Assembly: GCA_954871525.1 (NCBI GenBank)
Contig: OX940869.1
Coordinates: forward strand, 24,332,001 to 24,396,000
Source: Parietaria judaica
Taxonomy: Eukaryota; Streptophyta; Magnoliopsida; Rosales; Urticaceae
Reading direction: 5' to 3'
Length of the DNA: 64,000 nucleotides
Below are positions 32,889 to 47,400 of the stretch, piece after piece (the stretch's first letter is position 1; each line of letters starts with the position of its first letter). A model generated the notes under the pieces. The model was not told where the DNA came from. It saw nothing but the letters and a program-made list of their open reading frames with translations, and searched no databases. The position numbers and the translations under genes are program-made.

Positions 32889-34832
32889 CATGGACCCGTA
32901 TCACTTAAGCTCCAACGAACTGCTAGGGTGTTCGTCAAACCTCGGTGTTATTCCACTATAAACCCGAGGCTGCACTCTTTAGTGATACAGTATATATTAT
33001 TCCTTTTATTACAGCAGGGTGTCCATTGATACAATCAAATTCGGGTTATTGATCTTTCACTTGATGATCCACACACGAGCAGGCGGTTTCTACCGTTATG
33101 CCCCTCATTGCATTTTCATCCTTGACTCAGTCAGTAATATTATGAGTGACCCACTTATGGTTTCGATTCATAAGTTGCGCACGGGTACCTCTCACTTCTC
33201 ACCACCGACAATCAAGGGAATCATCATGACTCTGAAGAGAGTTGTGTGATGCCCATGTCTATGACCAAGCTGCCCTTACTTCTGACTATCATGTTCCCAA
33301 AATAATAGTGTTGGGAACAAAGGTAATATATTGTGTTCTTTAACGGTTAAATCAAAGAACAATCAAGCCAGAAGCTCGGACTCAAGACCACTCAGGACTT
33401 AGATCGAATATTCATTTCATCATCTACTAGTGACTCAACTCCAAGTTATCAGTGACGGTCTTATATGATAACTTCCGGAGTTTAAGTCAGGTCCAGTCCA
33501 GCATGAAGACACTTCATACTTAATGCACTTCTAGTGAGTGTGACACACACAAAATCCAGAATAGGATTGTCACTTAGTCACATTAATGACCTTGTACGAT
33601 TAATGGGCTCCCACCCAGTTAATCAGGTCACGGACATTTTAAGTTCATTTATTATGATTATTAATTCTTCTTCACATTGACTCTGTTGTGATAATAATTC
33701 ATAATTGCATCCTTTATGAACTAAGGATCAAACATTCTATTTTACTCTACCAGAAACTATAATAAGATTATCATAATAAGCATCATCTTTATTCAACGTC
33801 TTGTCATAATCTTTTACAAATGGATTAAAATATCTTGTTTAAGGACACGTATGTCCAACACATGGACCCGTATCACTTAAGCTCCAACGAACTGCTAGGG
33901 TGTTCGTCAAACCTCGGTGTTATTCCACTATAAACCCGAGGCTGCACTCTTTAGTGATACAGTATATATTATTCCCTTTATTACAGCAGGGTGTCCATTG
34001 ATACAATCAAATTCGGGTTATTGATCTTTCACTTGATGATCCACACACGAGCAGGCGGTTTCTACCGTTATGCCCCTCATTGCATTTTCATCCTTGACTC
34101 AGTCAGTAATATTATGAGTGACCCACTTATGGTTTCGATTCATAAGTTGCGCACGGGTACCTCTCACTTCTCACCACCGATAATCAAGGTTATCATCATG
34201 ACTCTGAAGAGAGCTGTGTGATGCCCATGTCTATGACCAAGCTACCCTTACTGCTGACTATCATGCTCCCAAAATAATAGTGTTGGGAACAACGGTAATA
34301 TATTGTGTTCTTTAACGGTTAAATCAAAGAACAATCAAGCCAGCAGCTCGGACTCAAGACCACTCAGGACTTAGATCGAATATCTATTTGATCATCTACT
34401 AGTGACTCAACTCCAAGTTATCAGTGACGGTCTTATATGATAACTTCCGGAGTTTAAGTCAGGTCCAGTCCAGCATGAAGACAGTTCATACTTAATGCAC
34501 TTCTTGGGAGTGTGACACACACAAAATCCAGAATAGGATTGTCACTTAGTCACATTAATGACCTTGTACGATTAATGGGCTCCCACCCAGTTAATCAGGT
34601 CACGGACATTTTAAGTTCATTTATTATGATTATTAATTCTTCTTCACATTGACTCTGTTGTGATAATAATTCATAATTGCATCCTTTATGAACTAAGGAT
34701 CAAACATTCTATTTTACTCTACCAGAAACTATAATAAGATTATCATAATAAGCATCATCTTTATTCAACGTCTTGTCATAATCTTTTACAAATGGATAAA
34801 AATATCTTGTTTAAGGACACGTATGTCCAACA
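32889..34832 (-). repeat. Array zone 1: units 1-2, entry units
   Basis: Unit 1 carries the odd-type markers (TTACTTCTGAC, AACAAAGGT) but still AAGAGAGTTGTG; unit 2 carries the even-type markers (GATAATCAAGGTTATC, AACAACGGT). They are the first odd/even pair but less uniform than the pairs that follow. Confidence 0.8.
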
Positions 34833-37800
34833 CATGGACCCGTATCACTTAAGCTCCAACGAACTGCTAGGGTGTTCGTCAAACCTCGGTGTTATTCCAC
34901 TATAAACCCGAGGCTGCACTCTTTAGTGATACAGTATATATTATTCCCTTTATTACAGCAGGGTGTCCATTGATACAATCAAATTCGGGTTATTGATCTT
35001 TCACTTGATGATCCACACACGAGCAGGCGGTTTCTACCGTTATGCCCCTCATTGCATTTTCATCCTTGACTCAGTCAGTAATATTATGAGTGACCCACTT
35101 ATGGTTTCGATTCATAAGTTGCGCACAGGTACCTCTCACTTCTCACCACCGACAATCAAGGGAATCATCATGACTCTGAATAGAGTTGTGTGATGCCCAT
35201 GTCTATGACCAAGCTACCCTTACTTCTGACTATCATGTTCCCAAAATAATAGTGTTGGGAACAAAGGTAATATATTGTGTTCTTTAACGGTTAAATCAAA
35301 GAACAATCAAGCCAGCAGCTCGGACTCAAGACCACTCAGGACTTAGATCGAATATTCATTTCATCATCTCTAGTGACTCAACTCCAAGTTATCAGTGACG
35401 GTCTTATATGATAACTTCCGGAGTTTAAGTCAGGTCCAGTCCAGCATGAAGACACTTCATACTTAATGCACTTCTAGTGAGTGTGACACACACAAAATCC
35501 AGAATAGGATTGTCACTTAGTCACATTAATGACCTTGTACGATTAATGGGCTCCCACCCAGTTAATCAGGTCACGGACATTTTAAGTTCATTTATTATGA
35601 TTATTAATTCTTCTTCACATTGACTCTGTTGTGATAATAATTCATAATTGCATCCTTTATGAACTAAGGATCAAACATTCTATTTTACTCTACCAGAAAC
35701 TATAATAAGATTATCATAATAAGCATCATCTTTATTCAACGTCTTGTCATAATCTTTTACAAATGGATAAAAATATCTTGTTTAAGGACACGTATGTCCA
35801 ACACATGGACCCGTATCACTTAAGCTCCAACGAACTGCTAGGGTGTTCGTCAAACCTCGGTGTTATTCCACTATAAACCCGAGGCTGCACTCTTTAGTGA
35901 TACAGTATATATTATTCCCTTTATTACAGCAGGGTGTCCATTGATACAATCAAATTCGGGTTATTGATCTTTCACTTGATGATCCACACACGAGCAGGCG
36001 GTTTCTACCGTTATGCCCCTCATTGCATTTTCATCCTTGACTCAGTCAGTAATATTATGAGTGACCCACTTATGGTTTCGATTCATAAGTTGCGCACGGG
36101 TACCTCTCACCTCTCACCACCGATAATCAAGGTTATCATCATGACTCTGAAGAGAGCTGTGTGATGCCCATGTCTATGACCAAGCTACCCTTACTGCTGA
36201 CTATCATGCTCCCAAAATAATAGTGTTGGGAACAACGGTAATATATTGTGTTCTTTAACGGTTAAATCAAAGAACAATCAAGCCAGCAGCTCGGACTCAA
36301 GACCACTCAGGACTTAGATCGAATATCTATTTGATCATCTACTAGTGACTCAACTCCAAGTTATCAGTGACGGCCTTATATGATAAATTCCGGAGTTTAA
36401 GTCAGGTCCAGTCCAGCATGAAGACACTTCATACTTAATGCACTTCTAGTGAGTGTGACACACACAAAATCCAGAATAGGATTGTCACTTAGTCACATTA
36501 ATGACCTTGTACGATTAATGGGCTCCCACCCAGTTAATCAGGTCACGGACATTTTAAGTTCATTTATTATGATTATTAATTCTTCTTCACATTGACTCTG
36601 TTGTGATAATAATTCATAATTGCATCCTTTATGAACTAAGGATCAAACATTCTAATTTACTCTACCAGAAACTATAATAAGATTATCATAATAAGCATCA
36701 TCTTTATTCAACGTCTTGTCATAATCTTTTACAAATGGATAAAAATATCTTGTTTAAGGACACGTATGTCCAACACATGGACCCGTATCACTTAAGCTCC
36801 AACGAACTGCTAGGGTGTTCGTCAAACCTCGGTGTTATTCCACTATAAACCCGAGGCTGCACTCTTTAGTGATACAGTATATATTATTCCCTTTATTACA
36901 GCAGGGTGTCCATTGATACAATCAAATTCGGGTTATTGATCTTTCACTTGATGATCCACTCACGAGCAGGCGGTTTCTACCGTTATGCCCCTCATTGCAT
37001 TTTCATCCTTGACTCAGTCAGTAATATTATGAGTGACCCACTTATGGTTTCGATTCATAAGTTGCGCACAGGTACCTCTCACTTCTCACCACCGACAATC
37101 AAGGGAATCATCATGACTCTGAATAGAGTTGTGTGATGCCCATGTCTATGACCAAGCTACCCTTACTTCTGACTATCATGTTCCCAAAATAATAGTGTTG
37201 GGAACAAAGGTAATATATTGTGTTCTTTAACGGTTAAATCAAAGAACAATCAAGCCAGCAGCTCGGACTCAAGACCACTCAGGACTTAGATCGAATATTC
37301 ATTTCATCATCTACTAGTGACTCAACTCCAAGTTATCAGTGACGGTCTTATATGATAACTTCCGGAGTTTAAGTCAGGTCCAGTCCAGCATGAAGACACT
37401 TCATACTTAATGCACTTCTAGTGAGTGTGACACACACAAAATCCAGAATAGGATTGTCACTTAGTCACATTAATGACCTTGTACGATTAATGGGCTCCCA
37501 CCCAGTTAATCAGGTCACGGACATTTTAAGTTCATTTATTATGATTATTAATTCTTCTTCACATTGACTCTGTTGTGATAATAATTCATAATTGCATCCT
37601 TTATGAACTAAGGATCAAACATTCTATTTTACTCTACCAGAAACTATAATAAGATTATCATAATAAGCATCATCTTTATTCAACGTCTTGTCATAATCTT
37701 TTACAAATGGATAAAAATATCTTGTTTAAGGACACGTATGTCCAACACATGGACCCGTATCACTTAAGCTCCAACGAACTGCTAGGGTGTTCGTCAAACC

Positions 37801-40800
37801 TCGGTGTTATTCCACTATAAACCCGAGGCTGCACTCTTTAGTGATACAGTATATATTATTCCCTTTATTACAGCAGGGTGTCCATTGATACAATCAAATT
37901 CGGGTTATTGATCTTTCACTTGATGATCCACACACGAGCAGGCGGTTTCTACCGTTATGCCCCTCATTGCATTTTCATCCTTGACTCAGTCAGTAATATT
38001 ATGAGTGACCCACTTATGGTTTCGATTCATAAGTTGCGCACGGGTACCTCTCACCTCTCACCACCGATAATCAAGGTTATCATCATGACTCTGAAGAGAG
38101 CTGTGTGATGCCCATGTCTATGACCAAGCTACCCTTACTGCTGACTATCATGCTCCCAAAATAATAGTGTTGGGAACAACGGTAATATATTGTGTTCTTT
38201 AACGGTTAAATCAAAGAACAATCAAGCCAGCAGCTCGGACTCAAGACCACTCAGGACTTAGATCGAATATCTATTTGATCATCTACTAGTGACTCAACTC
38301 CAAGTTATCAGTGACGGCCTTATATGATAAATTCCGGAGTTTAAGTCAGGTCCAGTCCAGCATGAAGACACTTCATACTTAATGCACTTCTAGTGAGTGT
38401 GACACACACAAAATCCAGAATAGGATTGTCACTTAGTCACATTAATGACCTTGTACGATTAATGGGCTCCCACCCAGTTAATCAGGTCACGGACATTTTA
38501 AGTTCATTTATTATGATTATTAATTCTTCTTCACATTGACTCTGTTGTGATAATAATTCATAATTGCATCCTTTATGAACTAAGGATCAAACATTCTAAT
38601 TTACTCTACCAGAAACTATAATAAGATTATCATAATAAGCATCATCTTTATTCAACGTCTTGTCATAATCTTTTACAAATGGATAAAAATATCTTGTTTA
38701 AGGACACGTATGTCCAACACATGGACCCGTATCACTTAAGCTCCAACGAACTGCTAGGGTGTTCGTCAAACCTCGGTGTTATTCCACTATAAACCCGAGG
38801 CTGCACTCTTTAGTGATACAGTATATATTATTCCCTTTATTACAGCAGGGTGTCCATTGATACAATCAAATTCGGGTTATTGATCTTTCACTTGATGATC
38901 CACTCACGAGCAGGCGGTTTCTACCGTTATGCCCCTCATTGCATTTTCATCCTTGACTCAGTCAGTAATATTATGAGTGACCCACTTATGGTTTCGATTC
39001 ATAAGTTGCGCACAGGTACCTCTCACTTCTCACCACCGACAATCAAGGGAATCATCATGACTCTGAATAGAGTTGTGTGATGCCCATGTCTATGACCAAG
39101 CTACCCTTACTTCTGACTATCATGTTCCCAAAATAATAGTGTTGGGAACAAAGGTAATATATTGTGTTCTTTAACGGTTAAATCAAAGAACAATCAAGCC
39201 AGCAGCTCGGACTCAAGACCACTCAGGACTTAGATCGAATATTCATTTCATCATCTACTAGTGACTCAACTCCAAGTTATCAGTGACGGTCTTATATGAT
39301 AACTTCCGGAGTTTAAGTCAGGTCCAGTCCAGCATGAAGACACTTCATACTTAATGCACTTCTAGTGAGTGTGACACACACAAAATCCAGAATAGGATTG
39401 TCACTTAGTCACATTAATGACCTTGTACGATTAATGGGCTCCCACCCAGTTAATCAGGTCACGGACATTTTAAGTTCATTTATTATGATTATTAATTCTT
39501 CTTCACATTGACTCTGTTGTGATAATAATTCATAATTGCATCCTTTATGAACTAAGGATCAAACATTCTATTTTACTCTACCAGAAACTATAATAAGATT
39601 ATCATAATAAGCATCATCTTTATTCAACGTCTTGTCATAATCTTTTACAAATGGATAAAAATATCTTGTTTAAGGACACGTATGTCCAACACATGGACCC
39701 GTATCACTTAAGCTCCAACGAACTGCTAGGGTGTTCGTCAAACCTCGGTGTTATTCCACTATAAACCCGAGGCTGCACTCTTTAGTGATACAGTATATAT
39801 TATTCCCTTTATTACAGCAGGGTGTCCATTGATACAATCAAATTCGGGTTATTGATCTTTCACTTGATGATCCACACACGAGCAGGCGGTTTCTACCGTT
39901 ATGCCCCTCATTGCATTTTCATCCTTGACTCAGTCAGTAATATTATGAGTGACCCACTTATGGTTTCGATTCATAAGTTGCGCACGGGTACCTCTCACCT
40001 CTCACCACCGATAATCAAGGTTATCATCATGACTCTGAAGAGAGCTGTGTGATGCCCATGTCTATGACCAAGCTACCCTTACTGCTGACTATCATGCTCC
40101 CAAAATAATAGTGTTGGGAACAACGGTAATATATTGTGTTCTTTAACGGTTAAATCAAAGAACAATCAAGCCAGCAGCTCGGACTCAAGACCACTCAGGA
40201 CTTAGATCGAATATCTATTTGATCATCTACTAGTGACTCAACTCCAAGTTATCAGTGACGGCCTTATATGATAAATTCCGGAGTTTAAGTCAGGTCCAGT
40301 CCAGCATGAAGACACTTCATACTTAATGCACTTCTAGTGAGTGTGACACACACAAAATCCAGAATAGGATTGTCACTTAGTCACATTAATGACCTTGTAC
40401 GATTAATGGGCTCCCACCCAGTTAATCAGGTCACGGACATTTTAAGTTCATTTATTATGATTATTAATTCTTCTTCACATTGACTCTGTTGTGATAATAA
40501 TTCATAATTGCATCCTTTATGAACTAAGGATCAAACATTCTAATTTACTCTACCAGAAACTATAATAAGATTATCATAATAAGCATCATCTTTATTCAAC
40601 GTCTTGTCATAATCTTTTACAAATGGATAAAAATATCTTGTTTAAGGACACGTATGTCCAACACATGGACCCGTATCACTTAAGCTCCAACGAACTGCTA
40701 GGGTGTTCGTCAAACCTCGGTGTTATTCCACTATAAACCCGAGGCTGCACTCTTTAGTGATACAGTATATATTATTCCCTTTATTACAGCAGGGTGTCCA

Positions 40801-43579
40801 TTGATACAATCAAATTCGGGTTATTGATCTTTCACTTGATGATCCACTCACGAGCAGGCGGTTTCTACCGTTATGCCCCTCATTGCATTTTCATCCTTGA
40901 CTCAGTCAGTAATATTATGAGTGACCCACTTATGGTTTCGATTCATAAGTTGCGCACAGGTACCTCTCACTTCTCACCACCGACAATCAAGGGAATCATC
41001 ATGACTCTGAATAGAGTTGTGTGATGCCCATGTCTATGACCAAGCTACCCTTACTTCTGACTATCATGTTCCCAAAATAATAGTGTTGGGAACAAAGGTA
41101 ATATATTGTGTTCTTTAACGGTTAAATCAAAGAAAAATCAAGCCAGCAGCTCGGACTCAAGACCACTCAGGACTTAGATCGAATATTCATTTCATCATCT
41201 ACTAGTGACTCAACTCCAAGTTATCAGTGACGGTCTTATATGATAACTTCCGGAGTTTAAGTCAGGTCCAGTCCAGCATGAAGACACTTCATACTTAATG
41301 CACTTCTAGTGAGTGTGACACACACAAAATCCAGAATAGGATTGTCACTTAGTCACATTAATGACCTTGTACGATTAATGGGCTCCCACCCAGTTAATCA
41401 GGTCACGGACATTTTAAGTTCATTTATTATGATTATTAATTCTTCTTCACATTGACTCTGTTGTGATAATAATTCATAATTGCATCCTTTATGAACTAAG
41501 GATCAAACATTCTATTTTACTCTACCAGAAACTATAATAAGATTATCATAATAAGCATCATCTTTATTCAACGTCTTGTCATAATCTTTTACAAATGGAT
41601 AAAAATATCTTGTTTAAGGACACGTATGTCCAACACATGGACCCGTATCACTTAAGCTCCAACGAACTGCTAGGGTGTTCGTCAAACCTCGGTGTTATTC
41701 CACTATAAACCCGAGGCTGCACTCTTTAGTGATACAGTATATATTATTCCCTTTATTACAGCAGGGTGTCCATTGATACAATCAAATTCGGGTTATTGAT
41801 CTTTCACTTGATGATCCACACACGAGCAGGCGGTTTCTACCGTTATGCCCCTCATTGCATTTTCATCCTTGACTCAGTCAGTAATATTATGAGTGACCCA
41901 CTTATGGTTTCGATTCATAAGTTGCGCACGGGTACCTCTCACCTCTCACCACCGATAATCAAGGTTATCATCATGACTCTGAAGAGAGCTGTGTGATGCC
42001 CATGTCTATGACCAAGCTACCCTTACTGCTGACTATCATGCTCCCAAAATAATAGTGTTGGGAACAACGGTAATATATTGTGTTCTTTAACGGTTAAATC
42101 AAAGAACAATCAAGCCAGCAGCTCGGACTCAAGACCACTCAGGACTTAGATCGAATATCTATTTGATCATCTACTAGTGACTCAACTCCAAGTTATCAGT
42201 GACGGCCTTATATGATAAATTCCGGAGTTTAAGTCAGGTCCAGTCCAGCATGAAGACACTTCATACTTAATGCACTTCTAGTGAGTGTGACACACACAAA
42301 ATCCAGAATAGGATTGTCACTTAGTCACATTAATGACCTTGTACGATTAATGGGCTCCCACCCAGTTAATCAGGTCACGGACATTTTAAGTTCATTTATT
42401 ATGATTATTAATTCTTCTTCACATTGACTCTGTTGTGATAATAATTCATAATTGCATCCTTTATGAACTAAGGATCAAACATTCTATTTTACTCTACCAG
42501 AAACTATAATAAGATTATCATAATAAGCATCATCTTTATTCAACGTCTTGTCATAATCTTTTACAAATGGATAAAAATATCTTGTTTAAGGACACGTATG
42601 TCCAACACATGGACCCGTATCACTTAAGCTCCAACGAACTGCTAGGGTGTTCGTCAAACCTCGGTGTTATTCCACTATAAACCCGAGGCTGCACTCTTTA
42701 GTGATACAGTATATATTATTCCCTTTATTACAGCAGGGTGTCCATTGATACAATCAAATTCGGGTTATTGATCTTTCACTTGATGATCCACTCACGAGCA
42801 GGCGGTTTCTACCGTTATGCCCCTCATTGCATTTTCATCCTTGACTCAGTCAGTAATATTATGAGTGACCCACTTATGGTTTCGATTCATAAGTTGCGCA
42901 CAGGTACCTCTCACTTCTCACCACCGACAATCAAGGGAATCATCATGACTCTGAATAGAGTTGTGTGATGCCCATGTCTATGACCAAGCTACCCTTACTT
43001 CTGACTATCATGTTCCCAAAATAATAGTGTTGGGAACAAAGGTAATATATTGTGTTCTTTAACGGTTAAATCAAAGAACAATCAAGCCAGCAGCTCGGAC
43101 TCAAGACCACTCAGGACTTAGATCGAATATTCATTTCATCATCTACTAGTGACTCAACTCCAAGTTATCAGTGACGGTCTTATATGATAACTTCCGGAGT
43201 TTAAGTCAGGTCCAGTCCAGCATGAAGACACTTCATACTTAATGCACTTCTAGTGAGTGTGACACACACAAAATCCAGAATAGGATTGTCACTTAGTCAC
43301 ATTAATGACCTTGTACGATTAATGGGCTCCCACCCAGTTAATCAGGTCACGGACATTTTAAGTTCATTTATTATGATTATTAATTCTTCTTCACATTGAC
43401 TCTGTTGTGATAATAATTCATAATTGCATCCTTTATGAACTAAGGATCAAACATTCTATTTTACTCTACCAGAAACTATAATAAGATTATCATAATAAGC
43501 ATCATCTTTATTCAACGTCTTGTCATAATCTTTTACAAATGGATAAAAATATCTTGTTTAAGGACACGTATGTCCAACA
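34833..43579 (-). repeat. Array zone 2: units 3-11, dimeric higher-order repeat (~1944 bp)
   Basis: Odd units share CGCACAGGTACC, CTGAATAGAGTTG, AACAAAGGT and ATTCATTTCATC; even units share GATAATCAAGGTTATC, GAGAGCTGTG, CATGCTCCC and AACAACGGT. Units 5, 7, 9 and 11 also have CCACTCACGAG; units 4, 6, 8 and 10 have GGCCTTATATGATAAATTCC. Successive dimers look virtually identical by eye, with single differences such as AAGAAAAATC at about 41132 and ATTCTATTTT in unit 10 where units 4, 6 and 8 have ATTCTAATTT. Confidence 0.88.
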
Positions 43580-44421
43580 CATGGACCCGTATCACTTAAG
43601 CTCCAACGAACTACTAGGGTGTTCGTCAAACCTCGGGGTTATTCCACTATAAACCCGAGGCTGCACTCTTTAGTGTTCATCCTTGACTCAGTCAGTAATA
43701 TTATGAGTGACCCACTTATGGTTTCGATTCATAAGTTGCGCACGGGTACCTCTCACGTCTCACCACCGACAATCAAGGGAATCATCATGACTCTGAAGAG
43801 AGCTGTGTGATGCCCATGTCTATGACCAAGCTACCCTTACTGCTGACTATCATGCTCCCAAAATAATAGTGTTGGGAACAACGGTAATATATTGTGTTCT
43901 TTAACGGTTAAATCAAAGAACAATCAAGCCAGAACCTCGGACTCAAGACCACTCAGGACTTAGATCGAATATCCATTTGATCATCTATTAGTGACTCAAC
44001 TCCAAGTTATCAGTGACGGTCTTATATGATAACTTCCGGAGTTTAAGTCAGGCCCAGTCCAGCATGAAGACACTTCATACTTAATGCACTTCTAGTGAGT
44101 GTGACACACACAAAATCCAGAATAGGATTGTCACTTAGTCACATTAATGACCTTGTACGATTAATGGGCTCCCACCCAGTTAATAAGGTCACGAACATTT
44201 TAAGTTCATTTATTATGATTATTAATTCTTCTTCACATTGACTCTGTTGTGATAATAATTCATAATTGCATCCTTTATGAACTAAGGATCAAACATTCTA
44301 TTTTACTCTACCAGAAACTATAATAAGATTATCATAATAAGCATCATCTTTATTCAACGTCTTGTCATAATCTTTTACAAATGGATAAAAATATCTTGTT
44401 TAAGGACACATATGTCCAACA
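43580..44421 (-). repeat. Unit 12: 842 bp, internal 130-bp deletion
   Basis: Sequence jumps at about 43675 from CTCTTTAGTG to TTCATCCTTGACTC, losing the part between. It is the only large indel in the array and sits exactly between the dimer zone and the more mixed zone to its right. Confidence 0.93.
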
Positions 44422-47400
44422 CATGGACCCGTATCACTTAAGCTCCAACGAACTGCTAGGGTGTTCGTCAAACCTCGATGTTATTCCACTATAAACCCGA
44501 GGCTGCACTCTTTAGTGATACAGTATATATTATTCCCTTTATTACAGCAGGGTGTCCATTGATACAATCAAATTCGGGTTATTGATCTTTCACTTGATGA
44601 TCCACACACGAGCAGGCGGTTTCTACCGTTATGCCCCTCATTGAATTTTCATCCTTGACTCAGTCAGTAATATTATGAGTGACCCACTTATGGTTTCGAT
44701 TCATAAGTTGCGCACGGGTACCTCTCACGTCTCACCACCGACAATCAAGGGAATCATCATGACTCTGAAGAGAGCTGTGTGATGCCCATGTCTGTGACCA
44801 AGCTACCCTTACTGCTGACTATCATGCTCCCAAAATAATAGTGTTGAGAACAACGGTAATATATTGTGTTCTTTAGCGGTTAAATCAAAGAACAATCAAG
44901 CCAGCAGCTCGCACTCAAGACCACTCAGGACTTAGACCGAATATCCATTTTATCATCTATTAGTGACTCAACTCCAAGTTATCAGTGACGGTCTTATATG
45001 ATAACTTCCGGAGTTTAAGTCAGGCCCAGTCCAGCATGAAGACACTTCATACTTAATGCACTTCTAGTGAGTGTGACACACACAAAATCCAGAATAGGAG
45101 TGTCACTTAGTCACATTAATGACCTTGTACGATTAATGGGCTCCCACCCAGTTAATCAGGTCACGGACATTTTAAGTTCATTTATTATGATTATTAATTC
45201 TTCTTCACATTGACTCTGTTGTGATAATAATTCACAATTGCATCCTTTATGAACTAAGGATCAAACATTCTATTTTACTCTACCAGAAACTATAATAAGA
45301 TTATCATAATAAGCATCATCTTTATTCAACGTCTTATCATAATCTTTTACAAATGGATAAAAATATCTTGTTTAAGGACACATATGTCCAACACATGGAC
45401 CCGTATCACTTAAGCTCCAACGAACTGCTAGGGTGTTCGTCAAACCTAGGTGTTATTCCACTTTAAACCCGAGGCTGCACTCTTTAGTGATACAGTATAT
45501 ATTATTCCCTTTATTACAGCAGGGTGTCCATTGATACAATCAAATTCGGGTTATTGATCTTTCACTTGATGATCCACACACGAGCCGGAGGTTTCTACCG
45601 TTATGCCCCTCATTGCATTTTCATCCTTGACTCAGTCAGTAATATTATGAGTGACCCACTTATGGTTTCGATTCATAAGTTGCGCACGGGTACCTCTCAC
45701 GTCTCACCACCGACAATCAAGGGAATCATCATGACTCTGAAGAGAGCTGTGTGATGCCCATGTCTATGACCAAGCTACCCTTACTGCTGACTATCATGCT
45801 CCCAAAATAATAGTGTTGGGAACAACGGTAATATATTGTGTTCTTTAACGGTTAAATCAAAGAACAATCAAGCCAGCAGCTCGGACTCAAGACCACTCAG
45901 GACTTAGATCGAATATCCATTTGATCATCTATTAGTGACTCAACTCCAAGTTATCAGTGACGGTCTTATATGATAACTTCCGGAGTTTAAGTCAGGCCCA
46001 GTCCTGCATGAAGACACTTCATACTTAATGCACTTCTAGTGAGTGTGACACACACAAAATCCAGAATAGCATTGTCACTTAGTCACATTAATGACCTTGT
46101 ACGATTAATGGGCTCCCACCCAGTTAATCAGGTCACGGACATTTTAAGTTCATTTATTATGATTATTAATTCTTCTTCACATTGACTCTGTTGTGATAAT
46201 AATTCATAATTGCATCCTTTATGAACTAAGGATCAAACATTCTATTTTACTCTACCAGAAACTATAATAAGATTATCATAATAAGCATCATCTTTATTCA
46301 ACGTCTTGTCATAATCTTTTACAAATGGATAAAAATGTCTTGTTTAAGGACACATATGTCCAACACATGGACCCGTATCACTTAAGCTCCAACGAACTGC
46401 TAGGGTGTTCGTCAAACCTCGGTGTTATTCCACTATAAACCCGAGGCTGCACTCTTTAATGATACAATATATATTATTCCCTTTATTATAGCAGGGTGTC
46501 CATTGATACAATCAAATTCGGGTTATTGATCTTTCACTTGATGATCCACACACGAGCAGGCGGTTTCTACCGTTATGCCCCTCATTGCATTTTCATCCTT
46601 GACTCAGTCAGTAATATTATGAGTGACCCACATATGGTTTCGATTCATAAGTTGCGCACGGGTACCTCTCACGTCTCACCACCGACAATCAAGGGAATCA
46701 TCATGACTCTGAAGAGAGCTGTGTGATGCCCATGTCTATGACCAAGCTACCCTTACTGCTGACTATCATGCTCCCAAAATAATAGTGTTTGGAACAACGG
46801 TAATATATTGTGTTCTTTAACGGTTAAATCAAAGAACAATCAAGCCAGCAGCTCGGACTCAAGACCACTCAGGACTTAGATCGAATATCCATTTGATCAT
46901 CTACTAGTGACTCAACTCCAAGTTATCAGTGACGGTCTTATATGATAACTTCCGGAGTTTAAGTCAGGCCCAGTCCAGCATGAAGACACTTCATACTTAA
47001 TGCACTTCTAGTGAGTGTGACACACACAAAATCCAGAATAGGATTGTCACTTAGTCACATTAATGACCTTGTACAATTAATGGGCTCTCACCCAGTTAAT
47101 CAGGTCACGGACATTTTAAGTTCATTTATTATGATTATTAATTCTTCTTCACATTGACTCTGTTGTGATAATAATTCATAATTGCATCCTTTATGAACTA
47201 AGGATCAAACATTCTATTTTACTCTACCAGAAACTATAATAAGATTATCATAATAAGCATCATCTTTATTCAACGTCTTGTCATAATCTTTTACAAATGG
47301 ATAAAAATATCTTGTTTAAGGACACATATGTCCAACACATGGACCTGTATCACTTAAGCTCCAACGAACTGCTAGGGTGTTCGTCAAACCTTGATGTTAT

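Noticed and set aside
33019..33249. A 76-codon open frame recurring in almost every array unit (e.g. 33019-33249, 33991-34221) as a conserved small-protein family
   Set aside because: It starts with GTG, lies in LTR U3 sequence, is repeated only because the unit is repeated, is interrupted in units 12, 13 and 18, and has no upstream promoter in the unit. Base changes between units fall without preference for silent positions as far as seen by eye.
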